This document shows, one piece after another, positions 7,040 to 15,819 of a stretch of DNA of 64,000 bases; position 1 is the first letter of the stretch; the number at the start of each line of letters is the position of its first letter. A program made the translations under genes and the position numbers. Source of the DNA: Motilimonas cestriensis (lineage in GTDB: Bacteria > Pseudomonadota > Gammaproteobacteria > Enterobacterales > CBDFNC01); NCBI RefSeq assembly GCF_021295315.1, contig NZ_JAIMJA010000001.1:1-64000 (forward strand), given 5' to 3'. The notes under the pieces were generated by a model. The model did not search any database, was not told the origin of the DNA, and was given only the letters and a program-made list of their open reading frames with translations.

Positions 7040-9931
7040 TTAACTGAGGGATGCACTCACCTGATGAACCAAATACACTAAGCCCTTATAACTTATGCCA
7101 CTGTGTTCAGATAAACCTATCTCACAGGTACGGCTGTTACTCACGCCGATCTTACAATCATTAGGCACTTGCGATTTCAAATCCGCTAACGCAGAAGCGT
7201 TCAACTCGGGGTAAAGTAAGCCTTTATCGCCTGCAAAACCGCAACACTGCATATCTGGTGGCACAATCAATTGATGGGTACACATTGCTGCTATGCGCTG
7301 CATCGTCGCGGCTAAGCCACGTTTACGAGTACTACAGGTGATATGGAGCATTACCGGCTCATCAAGTGGGGTTAGGCTTAAACGCGGTAACACAAACTGC
7401 TCAATAAATTCAACAGAATCATATATTTTTAGGGTAGAAGTGATGCCCGCATTAGCGGTCATTGCGCAGGGGCTGGTATCCATGTAAATCGGATATTTAC
7501 CGTGTTCACTGGCACTGAGTAGCGCATGCTCAAGTTGGTGAGACTTTTGCCGGGCTAAGTTCATTCTGCCTTTACTTTGATAAGCCATACCACAACAAAG
7601 CTCGGTGGTGGCTTCCGGCAAAATTACTCTAAAGCCCGCTTTATGTAATAAGGCAATGGTGGTTTCCATTAAGCTCAACTCTCCCTGCGCTGCCATGTCG
7701 GGATCTGGCCCCATCACGCGGCTGCTACAACTGGGAAAGTACACCACGGTCGGTTGCTCAATTGCTGCATCTGTTTGCGTGTTAACGGCTAGGCTTTGTA
7801 TTGCAGTGAAATCCGGCGCACTCAGCGGAGCAAATTGACTCCACTTTATAAAACGATGTCCCGTTGCGTGATTTAACCCTTCGGTTAAACGCTGCAACCC
7901 GTCTCGGCCCAGTACTCGGCTGGTTAACTGGGCAAGGTTTAACCCCTGTTTGGCCAAGTTGATAACCTGGGAAAAATTCGCCGCGGTCCACTTTGCTAAC
8001 TTAGAATGACTGGCCAATTGTTGACTGCGCAATTGTTTAATTAAGGCGCCAGTATCAATGCCAACGGGGCAACTGTCGGCACATAAACCGGTGGCGGCGC
8101 AAGTATCAATGCCTTGATATTGAAAGGCATCGAGTAAAGGCTCTAAGGTTTTTTCACTTTCACCAAGATTACGCCGTTGCTGAATATGCCGCCATAAAAC
8201 AATACGTTGGCGCGGGGTTAAGGTCAGATCTTTACTGGGGCAGTTGGGCTCACAAAAGCCACACTCTATACATTTGTCAATAATGGCATCAGCAGCTGGT
8301 AAGGTTTTTAGATTTTTTAAATGAATAAAAGGATCTTCACTGAGCACCACTCCTGGGCTGAGAATATTGTCAGGGTCTAACAACCCTTTAATTTCCCACA
8401 TTAGCTCATAGGCTTTTTTGCCCCACTCTAGTTCGACAAACGGTGCCATGTTACGCCCCGTGCCGTGCTCAGCTTTTAACGATCCTTGATGATCTAAGGC
8501 AATGAGCTGCACTACCCTTTGCATAAAATTCTGGTAACGCTCTATTTGCGCTGGACTATTAAAATCTTGGGTAAAAACAAAGTGCAAGTTGCCATCAAGG
8601 GCATGACCAAAAATAATGGCTTCATGGTAGCCATATTCTGCAAATAATTGCTGCAGTTGGCGTGTAGCGCTGGCTAATTGCTCTACGGCCACTGCAATGT
8701 CTTCAATAATTACCGTGGTGCCTGTATCACGCACCGCGCCTACCGCTGGAAATAGCCCTTTGCGAATCGCCCAAAGTTGCTCACAAGTAGCACGCTCTTG
8801 GGTAAAAGCGATACTATCTATTGGTTTAAACGCCGCTAAAACCTCTGCCAACTGGCTTATTTGCTGGCTTAACATAAGTTGATCATTCGCGCGGGTTTCT
8901 ATCAACAACGCAGCATTGTTAATGTTTAACTGAGCAATAAAGGCTGGCATATCAGGTTTATCGGCAATGGCTTGTAAACTTGCACCGTCCATCAGTTCAA
9001 CCGCTGCCACGTTCATTTGCTTTAATTTGGCCACCGCCAAACAGGTGGTTTCAATGTTTTCAAACACCACTAAAGAGCTCGCTTTAAAGGGTTGCTCTGG
9101 CACGGTGTGATAGGTGATGTTTGAAATAAAGCCCAGCGTTCCTTCTGAGCCAATCATTAAGTGCATCAAAATATCAATAGGGTCGGTAAAATCGACCAAG
9201 GCATTAATACTGTAACCCGTGGTATTTTTAAGGCGAAACTTATGCTTGATCAACGTGGCTAATTGCGCGTCATTTTTGGTTTGAATCGCTAATTGAGCCA
9301 GCTCATGTAGTAAGTGTTTATGGCTAACACAAAAGTCTCGTTTGCTTTGCTCATTGGCCGTATCAAGTACTGTGCCATCGGCTAAAATAAGCCGCATTGC
9401 CGCTAACGTACTGTAAGAATTTTGCGCGGTGCCGCAGCACATGCCACTGGAATTATTGGCCGCTATCCCGCCAATTTTACAGCTATTAATGGAAGCGGGA
9501 TCAGGACCAATTTTGCGCTGCAATGGTGCTAGAATTTGGTTGACCCGTGCACCAATTAAGCCCGGTTGCAGGCGAATAAGCTCACCCTCATTAAGTAATT
9601 CATAATCGCGCCAATGGTTCGTCAGCTTAATTAAAATAGAATCGGTAATCGCTTGGCCCGATAAACTCGTGCCCGCCGCGCGAAAGGTAACAGGGAGATA
9701 AAACTCGGCGGCGAGTTGTAACACACGGATCACTTCGCTTTCATTATCAAGTAACAGTACCGCTTTAGGCACCAACCGATAGCAACTGGCATCGGTGCCG
9801 TAAGCTAAGGTGCGCAAGGGGTCTAGCATCACCCTGCTTTCAGGGATAAATTTTTTTACCTGTTCGGAGAACTGTTGCAACACGTCCAAATTAACCACCA
9901 CTAACGAATGAATATCATTGATAACATTCAC
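7040..9931 (-). CDS. FAD/Fe-S D-lactate (D-2-hydroxyacid) dehydrogenase, Dld-II type
   Basis: The 963-aa protein is a fusion of four parts. First comes an FAD-binding PCMH domain (VTFRAAGTSLSGQA; GGIAANNSSGMCCGTAQNS), then a FAD-oxidase C-terminal domain (FGHALDGNLHF; LKAEHGTGRNMAPFVE). Next is a ferredoxin-like pair of cysteine clusters (CIECGFCEPNCP; CAATGLCADSCPVG), then two CCG cysteine-rich blocks (CCGMAYQSKG; CCGFAGDKG). It most resembles Shewanella Dld-II, which oxidises D-lactate to pyruvate into the quinone pool; the related YdiJ proteins use D-2-hydroxyglutarate, so the substrate is not certain. No lldP or lldEFG genes are adjacent. The start is GTG with a poor ribosome site and is uncertain. 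Confidence 0.85.
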   Translation of the reverse strand: MNVINDIHSLVVVNLDVLQQFSEQVKKFIPESRVMLDPLRTLAYGTDASCYRLVPKAVLLLDNESEVIRVLQLAAEFYLPVTFRAAGTSLSGQAITDSILIKLTNHWRDYELLNEGELIRLQPGLIGARVNQILAPLQRKIGPDPASINSCKIGGIAANNSSGMCCGTAQNSYSTLAAMRLILADGTVLDTANEQSKRDFCVSHKHLLHELAQLAIQTKNDAQLATLIKHKFRLKNTTGYSINALVDFTDPIDILMHLMIGSEGTLGFISNITYHTVPEQPFKASSLVVFENIETTCLAVAKLKQMNVAAVELMDGASLQAIADKPDMPAFIAQLNINNAALLIETRANDQLMLSQQISQLAEVLAAFKPIDSIAFTQERATCEQLWAIRKGLFPAVGAVRDTGTTVIIEDIAVAVEQLASATRQLQQLFAEYGYHEAIIFGHALDGNLHFVFTQDFNSPAQIERYQNFMQRVVQLIALDHQGSLKAEHGTGRNMAPFVELEWGKKAYELMWEIKGLLDPDNILSPGVVLSEDPFIHLKNLKTLPAADAIIDKCIECGFCEPNCPSKDLTLTPRQRIVLWRHIQQRRNLGESEKTLEPLLDAFQYQGIDTCAATGLCADSCPVGIDTGALIKQLRSQQLASHSKLAKWTAANFSQVINLAKQGLNLAQLTSRVLGRDGLQRLTEGLNHATGHRFIKWSQFAPLSAPDFTAIQSLAVNTQTDAAIEQPTVVYFPSCSSRVMGPDPDMAAQGELSLMETTIALLHKAGFRVILPEATTELCCGMAYQSKGRMNLARQKSHQLEHALLSASEHGKYPIYMDTSPCAMTANAGITSTLKIYDSVEFIEQFVLPRLSLTPLDEPVMLHITCSTRKRGLAATMQRIAAMCTHQLIVPPDMQCCGFAGDKGLLYPELNASALADLKSQVPNDCKIGVSNSRTCEIGLSEHSGISYKGLVYLVHQVSASLS

Positions 9932-10023
9932 TAAAAGCGATGATCAGTGACAACACAAGTTTTAAAGGATGATTGCGCTTACAAGCTCACAAATTATCTT
10001 ATTATTCCTTATTTAAATAGTGA

Positions 10024-10398
10024 TTAATCCTGCCACTTCTGACGCATTTTTTTGATGGTTTCGGCTGGTACGCCATGAATGTTTTTATATTTACCGTGAC
10101 AAACTTTGATGGTTAATGGAATGTTTAGAGTATTGGCCAAATCAACATAGGCCTGCATTTCCCAATGCTCAATAAAGGTATTAGATACCACCACTGATTG
10201 ACCAGCTAATAAATATTCACGCGTCTGCGCTAAACACCATTGATGAGCATCTGGCAGTAATTGAGGTTGAAAATGATAATTCCCCTGTTCATTAACAAAG
10301 TATTGATCTGCCTCTAAATGAACGCCATCAAGGGTTTTAGCTAAGGTGGATTTACCGCTGCCGGGTAAACCTCGAATTAAGGTAAGTTGTTTGGCCAT
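10024..10398 (-). CDS. Small P-loop kinase-like ATPase (AAA_33)
   Basis: This 124-aa protein begins with LIRGLPGSGKSTLAK, a Walker A loop at residues 7-21. It has the HLEADQYF segment typical of AAA_33/N4BP2-like and polynucleotide-kinase-like P-loop proteins and a SVVVSNTFIEHWEMQAYVDLA strand-helix unit. It is probably a cytoplasmic small-molecule or nucleic-acid kinase; the substrate is unknown. It lies in the same direction as, and upstream of, the FAD/Fe-S dehydrogenase, but 92 bp away, so coupling is unclear. Confidence 0.75.
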   Translation of the reverse strand: MAKQLTLIRGLPGSGKSTLAKTLDGVHLEADQYFVNEQGNYHFQPQLLPDAHQWCLAQTREYLLAGQSVVVSNTFIEHWEMQAYVDLANTLNIPLTIKVCHGKYKNIHGVPAETIKKMRQKWQD

Positions 10399-10499
10399 AT
10401 TTTAATCCCAGACGCCATTAACTCTCATTAAATAAACCAAAATAGGCATTGCATAGCATTATGGCTACACTTATTAAACCAAGCAAAAAGGGCTAGCTT

Positions 10500-11330
10500 A
10501 TGGTATTGGCAAAATATTTATGTCGTTATAGTGCGCTTATACTAACGCTTTGTGCCTTCAGTAGCACCAGTTACGGTAAAGAAACCATTACTTGGATCGA
10601 GTATGGTTTACCGCCTGTATTCATTTCCTCTGGACCACATAAAAACCAAGGTTTTGCAAACCAATCAGCCAAGTGGTTACAGCAACGTATGCCGCAATGG
10701 CGCCATGTTACTAAGTTGGGGGCGATCCCGCGCTTTTTGAGCATGGCAAAAACAAAACATTTGGTATGCAGTAGCGTATTGAAAAATGCAGCACGTGAGA
10801 ACGATCTTTACTTCTCAAAACCACTGCAAAGTCTTTCACCTCATCGACTTTACTTTTTAGCCAAAAATAAAGCGGTATTAGAAACGAAAATAGGTCACTC
10901 CCTAAGCCAAATTATTAGCCTAGAAGAAATAATGAAACACCTAGATAAATTGGTGTTTGCTATCGCAGGGGGACGCAGCTATGGCGATAATCGCGATAAA
11001 ATTCTCGATAAATACCGCGACCAAATGCATATTTCTACTCAATACAAACTCAGCTCTCAATTCATTACCCGACTACTCGCCGATCGGGTGGACCTTATCA
11101 TTGAATACCCTTGGATTATTGCCTATGAACAAACGCAATTAAACTTCGAAAGAGACGATCTCGCTTCTGTCGCCATTGCTGAATCCGCACCTATTCTTGA
11201 AGTTTATATTGCTTGCTCAAAAACACCTGCTGGTAAAGCCGTGATTGACGCGATCAATCAGATCAGTGATGCGCATCCAGAAAGTCCGCTGCAACAATTT
11301 GTTGAACAATGGAATACCGCCACTAATTGA
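10500..11330 (+). CDS. Periplasmic solute-binding-like protein (family 3 / TIGR02285 type)
   Basis: The 276-aa product carries a signal peptide (about residues 1-26, ending SSTSYG) then ITWIEYGLPPVFISSG, the start of a family-3-like periplasmic binding fold. Later blocks such as FAIAGGRSYGDNRDKILDKY and LLADRVDLIIEYPWII fit the TIGR02285 group of ABC-binding-like proteins, many of which are not linked to transporters. No permease genes are adjacent, so it may sense or bind a ligand on its own. It converges on the next gene with 4 bases between stops. Confidence 0.65.
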   Translation: MVLAKYLCRYSALILTLCAFSSTSYGKETITWIEYGLPPVFISSGPHKNQGFANQSAKWLQQRMPQWRHVTKLGAIPRFLSMAKTKHLVCSSVLKNAARENDLYFSKPLQSLSPHRLYFLAKNKAVLETKIGHSLSQIISLEEIMKHLDKLVFAIAGGRSYGDNRDKILDKYRDQMHISTQYKLSSQFITRLLADRVDLIIEYPWIIAYEQTQLNFERDDLASVAIAESAPILEVYIACSKTPAGKAVIDAINQISDAHPESPLQQFVEQWNTATN

Positions 11331-11334
11331 ACCT

Positions 11335-12198
11335 TTAAAACTGCCAACGTTTCAATGGTGCTATTTCATCTATTCCTTGGCGACCAAGCCTGTCTATTGC
11401 ATCCACTTGCCACCATTGTTCTGGCGTGACCAGTTCATTTAAAGGGTGCTTATTCGATAGCGCTTGTGTTGATAACACCCTTACATAGGGTTCACTTAAG
11501 ATTTTTGCCAGTGCCTTTTTGTCTGCCTCGCTCCATGATAAGGCAGGCTTAAATTGACGATGTAGCACATATAACTGTAGCCCTGCCGCTAAGTCTTCCA
11601 ATTCAGGAGACAGCAGCACCACCGCATCCAGCTGGTGTTGCGCGACATAAGCTTGCTGTGACAAACGTAGCGCTTTAATTTTAATGAGTAAATCAGCTTC
11701 ATTTTGCGCTATCACTGGGGCTAATTTTGGCCAAATTTGCTGAAAATCATGGCTTACTATCTTGGCCATAGTGACTAAGTTGGCGCTATTAAGCCAAACA
11801 TAAGGCGACACGCCTTGCTCGGTGCGCTGATAGACTACACCTCTCGCGTTTGGTCGCAGCGCTTGCGCCGCATCCACTTCAATAATCTGTATATTATACT
11901 CGCGCAAAGCCAAATAGAGCGGGTCTTGTGCCCATACCGAGCCTAACGTCACCACCACCTTTGCTTGCTTGGCTATTGGTGCCATTTTTTCTGAATGTTG
12001 CTTAAACCAATTGGGCAGGCGCGATAGTCCATAACGTGCGGGTGCCACGTAGTTTGTCTGCAATGGCGTATTAACGGTCAGCGCTTGACTTAACATGAGT
12101 GTCACGGGCGTTGTGGTAACAATATCAACTTTCTCGGCCATTACTGGCTTAGTGAATTCCAGCAAACACAGCAGAGTTATAGCCAAAAGTTGTAACAT
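11335..12198 (-). CDS. Second TroA-fold metal-ABC binding-like protein, ligand histidines missing
   Basis: The start is set at ATG 12198, which gives a clear signal peptide (MLQLLAITLLCLLEFTKPVMA) and follows the permease stop by 13 bases; a longer frame would overlap the permease. The 287-aa protein has the layout of ZnuA/TroA binding proteins: EKVDIVTTTPVTLML near the N-terminus and SPYVWLNSANL (131-141), which aligns with the usual DPHVWLDPENA. The family's histidine metal ligands are replaced here (His to Tyr in that motif; no His after the VVLLSPELED block). It is the last gene of the metal operon. It could assist the first binding protein, bind a metal complex, or be decaying. Confidence 0.7.
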   Translation of the reverse strand: MLQLLAITLLCLLEFTKPVMAEKVDIVTTTPVTLMLSQALTVNTPLQTNYVAPARYGLSRLPNWFKQHSEKMAPIAKQAKVVVTLGSVWAQDPLYLALREYNIQIIEVDAAQALRPNARGVVYQRTEQGVSPYVWLNSANLVTMAKIVSHDFQQIWPKLAPVIAQNEADLLIKIKALRLSQQAYVAQHQLDAVVLLSPELEDLAAGLQLYVLHRQFKPALSWSEADKKALAKILSEPYVRVLSTQALSNKHPLNELVTPEQWWQVDAIDRLGRQGIDEIAPLKRWQF

Positions 12199-12211
12199 AA
12201 TAGAGGAAAGA

Positions 12212-13105
12212 TTAGACAGCACGTCTGCGCTCCTTAAAGATAATTTGATACAAACAAGCAATCAGAAAAAAAGTGGCTGAAACCATAATGATGGCCGCAC
12301 CAGATGGCACCGGTAGTTTCAGCTCCATTGGCAACCAAGTGCCCAACAAACAACTCACAGTCGCAAGCACGGCAGACCAACGGACAAAGCTGCTCATATT
12401 AGGCGTAAATAAACGAGCCGTTGCACCAGGAATCAACAACAACGCGCCCACCAGCACGGCACCAATCATTTTCACCGCAGCAATAGTGATTAAAGTGATC
12501 ATGATGACAAATAGATAATCGAAAAATGTAGCAGGCACACCTCGGACTTTAGCGATGTCAGGGCTGATACTACTCAACAAAATACGGTTAAACGTTGGCA
12601 GTAAACAAGCCAGAATCACCACACAGCTGATCAACAATAGCCATAGGTCTTGATCGGTCACCGTTAGAATCGAACCAAACAGCACATTTTCTAAAATATG
12701 CACGTTTACCTTACGCGCAACAAAGGTCAACATCGCCGCCCCAACGGCCAAGGCCAACGCCAAAAACACCCCAACTAAGGTGTCATAAGGCACTTGGGTT
12801 CTGCTACGGACAAAGTGCAGCAATAGAGCAAAGACCATACAGAAGGTGAACAGTCCAATCAGTGGACTTTGCACTGGCTCGCCTAACAAAATACCAAGGG
12901 CAATACCGGTTAATGCACCATGACCCACCGCTTCAGAAAAAAAAGCCAAGCGTTTAGCAATCACTAATGTGCCTAAACCTCCTAAAATAGGCCCTAAAAT
13001 AAGCGCCGCTAATAATGCATTAATCAAAAAGCCATAGCTAAAACTTTCACTTAACCAACCTTGCTCGGCGGCATAAGCCGCGCCATCTCGAATACTTTGG
13101 ATCAC
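12212..13105 (-). CDS. Metal ABC transporter permease (ZnuB-like)
   Basis: This 297-aa integral membrane protein of the ABC-3 family has about eight to nine hydrophobic helices. Conserved blocks include LAFFSEAVGHGALTGIALG (the family motif near residue 55-75) and AAVKMIGAVLVGALLLIPGATARL. It forms the membrane channel for the metal importer with the ATPase gene, which it overlaps by 4 bases (ATGA type), showing translational coupling. Zinc or manganese is typical for the family; the operon context does not settle which. Confidence 0.92.
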   Translation of the reverse strand: MIQSIRDGAAYAAEQGWLSESFSYGFLINALLAALILGPILGGLGTLVIAKRLAFFSEAVGHGALTGIALGILLGEPVQSPLIGLFTFCMVFALLLHFVRSRTQVPYDTLVGVFLALALAVGAAMLTFVARKVNVHILENVLFGSILTVTDQDLWLLLISCVVILACLLPTFNRILLSSISPDIAKVRGVPATFFDYLFVIMITLITIAAVKMIGAVLVGALLLIPGATARLFTPNMSSFVRWSAVLATVSCLLGTWLPMELKLPVPSGAAIIMVSATFFLIACLYQIIFKERRRAV

Positions 13106-13881
13106 GCCATTGCCCTTATTTGATGGTTAGACTGATGCTGACTAAGCTGGCATAAGCTCACAAAGTCAGTCGGCTGCGCCTTAGGTAACACTTGGTCTAC
13201 GCTACCACTGGTTACCAAGGTTTTATTTATAACATGCACCTGATGAGCGATACGTTTGATTGCGTTTAAGTCGTGGTGCACCGCCACAACGCTGGCACCT
13301 TTGGTGACTAATTCTTTGATTAAAAATTCAATTAAGCTTATCCCTTGCTCATCCATGCCATTAGCGGGCTCATCCAACATAATGAGATCCGGCGCATCAA
13401 GTAAGGCTTGAGCGAATAACACCCGCTGTTGCTCACCGCCCGATAAACGGCCCATTTTACGCTCTGCTTTTTCAACCATGCCCAGTACAGCCAGCTGGTC
13501 TTTTATCCGCGTGATGGTTTTCGCTTTGCGGCGCCAAAACAGTGGGGTTTGACTTTGGTTAAGTAACATAAAGTCCATCACAGTTAACGGCAGGCTGGGT
13601 TCGAAACTGGCTTTTTGCGGCACGTAAGCAACCCGGCCACGGCCGTTAGGCCAATCAAGATGAATGCGCCCAGTGAATGGCGTTAAGCCCAGCATGGAAC
13701 GCAATAAAGACGTTTTACCTCCCCCATTTGGTCCCATTACCACATGACATTGACCGGCAGCTAAAGTATGGGTGATCGGGCCTAATATTTGCGCGTCGTG
13801 CTCGCCATAACTTAAACATACATTTTGCAGTTGAATTTGTGGCCCAGTGATTTTTATATTCATCATATCTGAAATGCACAT
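13102..13881 (-). CDS. Metal ABC transporter ATP-binding protein (ZnuC-like)
   Basis: The 259-aa ATPase shows Walker A GPNGGGKTSLLRSML, the Q-loop YVPQKASFEP, signature LSGGEQQRVLFAQAL, Walker B DLIMLDEPANGMDEQG and an H-loop VVAVHHDLNAI. It belongs to the manganese/zinc/iron chelate importer group and overlaps the permease gene by 4 bases. An alternative start at Met-6 or Met-7 (MMNIKITGPQIQLQ) is possible, since MCISDMM has no homologous look; the ribosome site is weak in both cases. Confidence 0.92.
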   Translation of the reverse strand: MCISDMMNIKITGPQIQLQNVCLSYGEHDAQILGPITHTLAAGQCHVVMGPNGGGKTSLLRSMLGLTPFTGRIHLDWPNGRGRVAYVPQKASFEPSLPLTVMDFMLLNQSQTPLFWRRKAKTITRIKDQLAVLGMVEKAERKMGRLSGGEQQRVLFAQALLDAPDLIMLDEPANGMDEQGISLIEFLIKELVTKGASVVAVHHDLNAIKRIAHQVHVINKTLVTSGSVDQVLPKAQPTDFVSLCQLSQHQSNHQIRAMA

Positions 13882-13918
13882 TTTGCGGTTGAATTAGCGT
13901 TCCGTTCGTTTATTTGCA

Positions 13919-14842
13919 TTATTGAACGGCCTCTTTTTGGGCAGACGCATTGGCGTAATGGATGGCTTTGATTAGGGTATTAATGTTACTTTGCATCTCA
14001 AGCATTACCTTTTCTGGCTCATAGTCACCATGGGTCATGTGGGAAAAGCGGAACAGCTTTACACCTGTCGCTTGCTCAATGGTGGTCACAAATCGGTTAG
14101 GCATGTCGAGTTCATAAAACAACACATCTATGCCACTGCTGCGAATTTGATTAATAGTATCTTGTAGCTGGCTGGCACTTGGGGCCACGCCATGGGCTGG
14201 TTCAATCACTGCGGGTGCGTCAATACCGAATTCTTGCAATAAATATCCGTATGCATCATGAGTGGTTGCCACCTTGATAGTTTGCATATCAACTTGCGCA
14301 AGCGCTTGCATGGCTTGGTATTTCATTGTTCTTAGCTGTTGGCCATAATGACGCGCATTTTGCCGATACAGACTGGCGTTACTTGGATAAAATGCCGCCA
14401 GTTGGTTAGCAATTTCATAAACTTGCGTCATGGTGGCACTTAGCCCCATAAAAGTGTGTGGGTTTACCGCCCCCTGCCCCACACTTTGCCCTCTGGCGGA
14501 TAATAAAGGCACACTGGCATTCGCATCGATCACCAATAGATCACTACGCTGAGCGGCTTTGATCACCTTGAGAGCAAAGTCATCATGACCGATACCGTTA
14601 ACCACAATGGCATCCATTTTTTGCACACGGGCAAGATCTTCTGGCTGCGGTTGATAGTTGTGGGGATTAAAGCCCGCAACCACGAGAGGCAATACCTCAG
14701 CGGTATCCCCAACAATGGCGCTAACATAGCTGTAATAGGGCTGTAAGGTAATACCAATAGTCGGTTTGTCTTTGGCTATTGCACCATTTGAATGAAGTAG
14801 CAAACTAAACCAAAACAGTAGACATAAATAGATTTGTTTCAT
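13919..14842 (-). CDS. Metal ABC transporter substrate-binding protein (ZnuA-like)
   Basis: The 307-aa periplasmic cluster 9 (TroA/ZnuA) binding protein has a signal peptide of about 23 residues. Metal-ligand histidines are in place at FNPHNYQPQPED (His-61), VNPHTFMG (His-129) and TTHDAYGYLLQEFGI (His-195), with the acidic FYELDMPN near 269 as the likely fourth site. It lacks the long His/Asp-rich loop of many ZnuA proteins. The ATPase and permease genes follow it directly. The substrate is Zn2+ or Mn2+ by family. Confidence 0.9.
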   Translation of the reverse strand: MKQIYLCLLFWFSLLLHSNGAIAKDKPTIGITLQPYYSYVSAIVGDTAEVLPLVVAGFNPHNYQPQPEDLARVQKMDAIVVNGIGHDDFALKVIKAAQRSDLLVIDANASVPLLSARGQSVGQGAVNPHTFMGLSATMTQVYEIANQLAAFYPSNASLYRQNARHYGQQLRTMKYQAMQALAQVDMQTIKVATTHDAYGYLLQEFGIDAPAVIEPAHGVAPSASQLQDTINQIRSSGIDVLFYELDMPNRFVTTIEQATGVKLFRFSHMTHGDYEPEKVMLEMQSNINTLIKAIHYANASAQKEAVQ

Positions 14843-14869
14843 GTAATTTCCTTGTGACCAAATAACCGG

Positions 14870-15463
14870 TTACTTTGTTGCTCGGGGACCCATAACCTGT
14901 TGCCAACCTTGCTTGATAAGCAGGTTGTCATTGATCGCAACATTAATATAAGAGGACGCAGATTTAGCCTTAATATCGGCCTCTTCATGGCCATGGCCGA
15001 TGTTGCCACGAAACCATATTTGTGATGGCGTGGCTGATACATTAAGTAAATATTGTGGGTATGTTTGTGCTGACAGGCTGATCCCCTGATAAACCCCTGG
15101 GCTAATTTGCTGCCATTGGTGCTGTCCTTTATCAAGCCAACCTTTGTCGCGGACAAAAGGACTTAGCCACATGGCTTCAAGCTGCGCAATAGACGGCCAG
15201 TGCTCAGCGGAGCCAGACACTGATGCAGCTTTAAGTAGCTGAATTTCCATGTCCGCCAAGCGTAACTCAGACACCATGGCGTTGATGTTAGGATCTAACT
15301 GATTAACATCAACTTCATGGCTTGCTAATGATCTGCCCTGTTGCTGAGCTTGATGAAAAGGCAGCAGCCCAGCCCCAATTGCAACTAGCAGCGTAATGAC
15401 CAAAGCAACCCAGCGCATTTCACGCACACCATTAGCGGCATGAATAACTTGCTGCACACTCAT
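14870..15463 (-). CDS. DUF6162-like membrane-anchored periplasmic protein
   Basis: The 197-aa protein has one N-terminal membrane helix (about residues 16-35, RWVALVITLLVAIGAGLLPF) and a periplasmic domain. A histidine-containing GNIGHGHEEADIKAK stretch near residue 155 could touch metal. I associate this with the DUF6162 family, which is found next to zinc-type ABC transporter genes; function unknown. The start codon overlaps the stop of the preceding gene (ATGA), and the ZnuA-like gene follows 27 bases on, so it is part of the operon. Confidence 0.65.
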   Translation of the reverse strand: MSVQQVIHAANGVREMRWVALVITLLVAIGAGLLPFHQAQQQGRSLASHEVDVNQLDPNINAMVSELRLADMEIQLLKAASVSGSAEHWPSIAQLEAMWLSPFVRDKGWLDKGQHQWQQISPGVYQGISLSAQTYPQYLLNVSATPSQIWFRGNIGHGHEEADIKAKSASSYINVAINDNLLIKQGWQQVMGPRATK

Positions 15464-15804
15464 TTTTCACTGATCTCACTGCCATCACGTTCAACGGGCA
15501 TCTCATGGCCAGCATCAAACACCACGTAAAAATCCCCTTGCGGTCGCGGCAGTTGTACCCGTGACTGCGCATCGGTGCGCGCCATCGCAATAACATTATC
15601 ACTGTAGTCGTATACCTTGACGTCATAGTCCACGGCGCCGCTACCATCGCTGTATCCCGCTTCACAAATTAAGGCTTGCTGCTGATACCAACAAGCCATT
15701 AACGGAAAATGCGCCCAAGCAGGTGCGGCAAATAATGCTGTAAAAGCCACAGCAAAAGCCGGCAAGTTGATCTGTGGGTGCTTAACACCTTTGCTAAATA
15801 ACAT
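15460..15804 (-). CDS. Small secreted protein with predicted mature N-terminal histidine
   Basis: The 114-aa protein has a signal peptide ending APAWA, so the mature chain would start HFPLMACWYQQQALICEAGY. It then has a short beta-rich domain (DVKVYDYSDNVIAMARTD; FYVVFDAGHEMPVER) like the carboxypeptidase-regulatory/DUF4198-type folds. Two Cys (in ACWY and LICE) could form a disulfide. No close family is recognised. It lies between the DUF4198 gene and the DUF6162-like gene with 15-base and overlapping junctions, so a periplasmic role in metal handling is likely but inferred. Confidence 0.65.
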   Translation of the reverse strand: MLFSKGVKHPQINLPAFAVAFTALFAAPAWAHFPLMACWYQQQALICEAGYSDGSGAVDYDVKVYDYSDNVIAMARTDAQSRVQLPRPQGDFYVVFDAGHEMPVERDGSEISEK

Positions 15805-15819
15805 GATCTTCTCTTCTCA

